DNA from: Herbaspirillum frisingense
Lineage (GTDB): Bacteria > Pseudomonadota > Gammaproteobacteria > Burkholderiales > Burkholderiaceae_D
Assembly: GCA_009914615.1 (NCBI GenBank)
Contig: WNDX01000015.1
Span: forward strand, 1 to 43,779
Length of the DNA stretch: 43,779 bases
Reading direction: 5' to 3'
Shown: piece by piece, positions 43,655 through 43,779 of the stretch
Layout of the letters: each line of letters starts with the position of its first letter
Numbering within the stretch: position 1 is the stretch's first letter
Position numbers and translations under genes: made by a program
Notes under the pieces: model-generated
What the model was told of the DNA's origin: nothing
Databases searched by the model: none
What the model saw: only the letters and a program-made list of their open reading frames with translations

Positions 43655-43779
43655 AGGCTGTTGCAAAATTAAATTTCGGGGCTGTTAACTTCCCCGACTT
43701 GATGTTAACTTCCTGTCTTGTTTTTCCTGACGGGATGCGATGCCTAAAGAACTTGTCGACGATGAATTGTGGTCACTCA
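43654..43779 (+). mobile_element. IS5-family insertion sequence, partial, 5' end only
   Basis: Starts with GAGGCTGTTGCAAAATT, a terminal sequence typical of IS5-family (IS1031/IS427-like) elements. The preceding TTA (43651-43653) fits the TNA target used by this group. Transposase begins ~86 bp in. The far end lies outside the window. Confidence 0.8.
43740..43779 (+). CDS. IS5-family transposase, N-terminal fragment
   Basis: ATG at 43740 gives MPKELVDDELWSL, the usual start of IS5-family transposases with an N-terminal DUF4096 domain. Only 13 codons are visible. The catalytic part is beyond the window. Confidence 0.75.
   Translation, partial: MPKELVDDELWSL

Overview
The window looks like a high-GC betaproteobacterial chromosome segment, most likely Oxalobacteraceae (Herbaspirillum or a close relative). 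The main clues are the block yebC-purD-mscS-hemF-nadD-rsfS-rlmH-maf-rng, the pepN-fbp pair, the dnaE/msbA neighbourhood and the protein sequences themselves. The genus is an inference. The sequence begins inside an IS3-family element and ends inside an IS5-family element, so it may be a contig whose ends are repeat-limited. I found no tRNA, rRNA, CRISPR array, prophage or replication origin.

Layout. (1) 1-142: end of an IS3-family element. (2) 181-4734: trhO (tRNA U34 hydroxylase) divergent from dnaE (Pol III alpha). (3) 4901-13802: envelope cluster on the plus strand: msbA, two GT9 glycosyltransferases, one GT8, a third GT9 and an O-antigen-ligase-like membrane protein, closed by a convergent GT9-like gene. 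This cluster probably builds, flips and caps LPS core or O-antigen. (4) 14164-22328: compact minus-strand housekeeping run with stop/start overlaps. (5) 22473-26354: a HerA-like ATPase, a DMT permease, a quinone oxidoreductase and a 56-aa membrane protein. (6) 26526-28379: an orphan branched-chain-amino-acid-type binding protein convergent with a DUF4136 lipoprotein. (7) 28806-32531: pepN and fbp, ending in a strong terminator. (8) 32956-37254: two paralogous Cache-GGDEF diguanylate cyclases flanking a RarD-like permease. (9) 37484-38940: small orphan proteins, including two tiny exported proteins with nearly the same signal peptide. (10) 39355-42974: a LysR regulator tail-to-tail with a sugar-acid dehydratase and a DapA-family lyase, probably a small sugar-acid catabolic operon. 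(11) 43160-43779: an amino-acid-type periplasmic binding protein cut off by the IS5-family element.

I see no convincing wholly new system. The least explained parts are the triple GT9 set beside msbA, the histone-H1-like tail on RsfS, the 36-bp perfect palindrome after rng, the twin small exported proteins and the two orphan small ORFs near 37.5-38.2 kb. The left IS also appears to have landed inside a transcription terminator.
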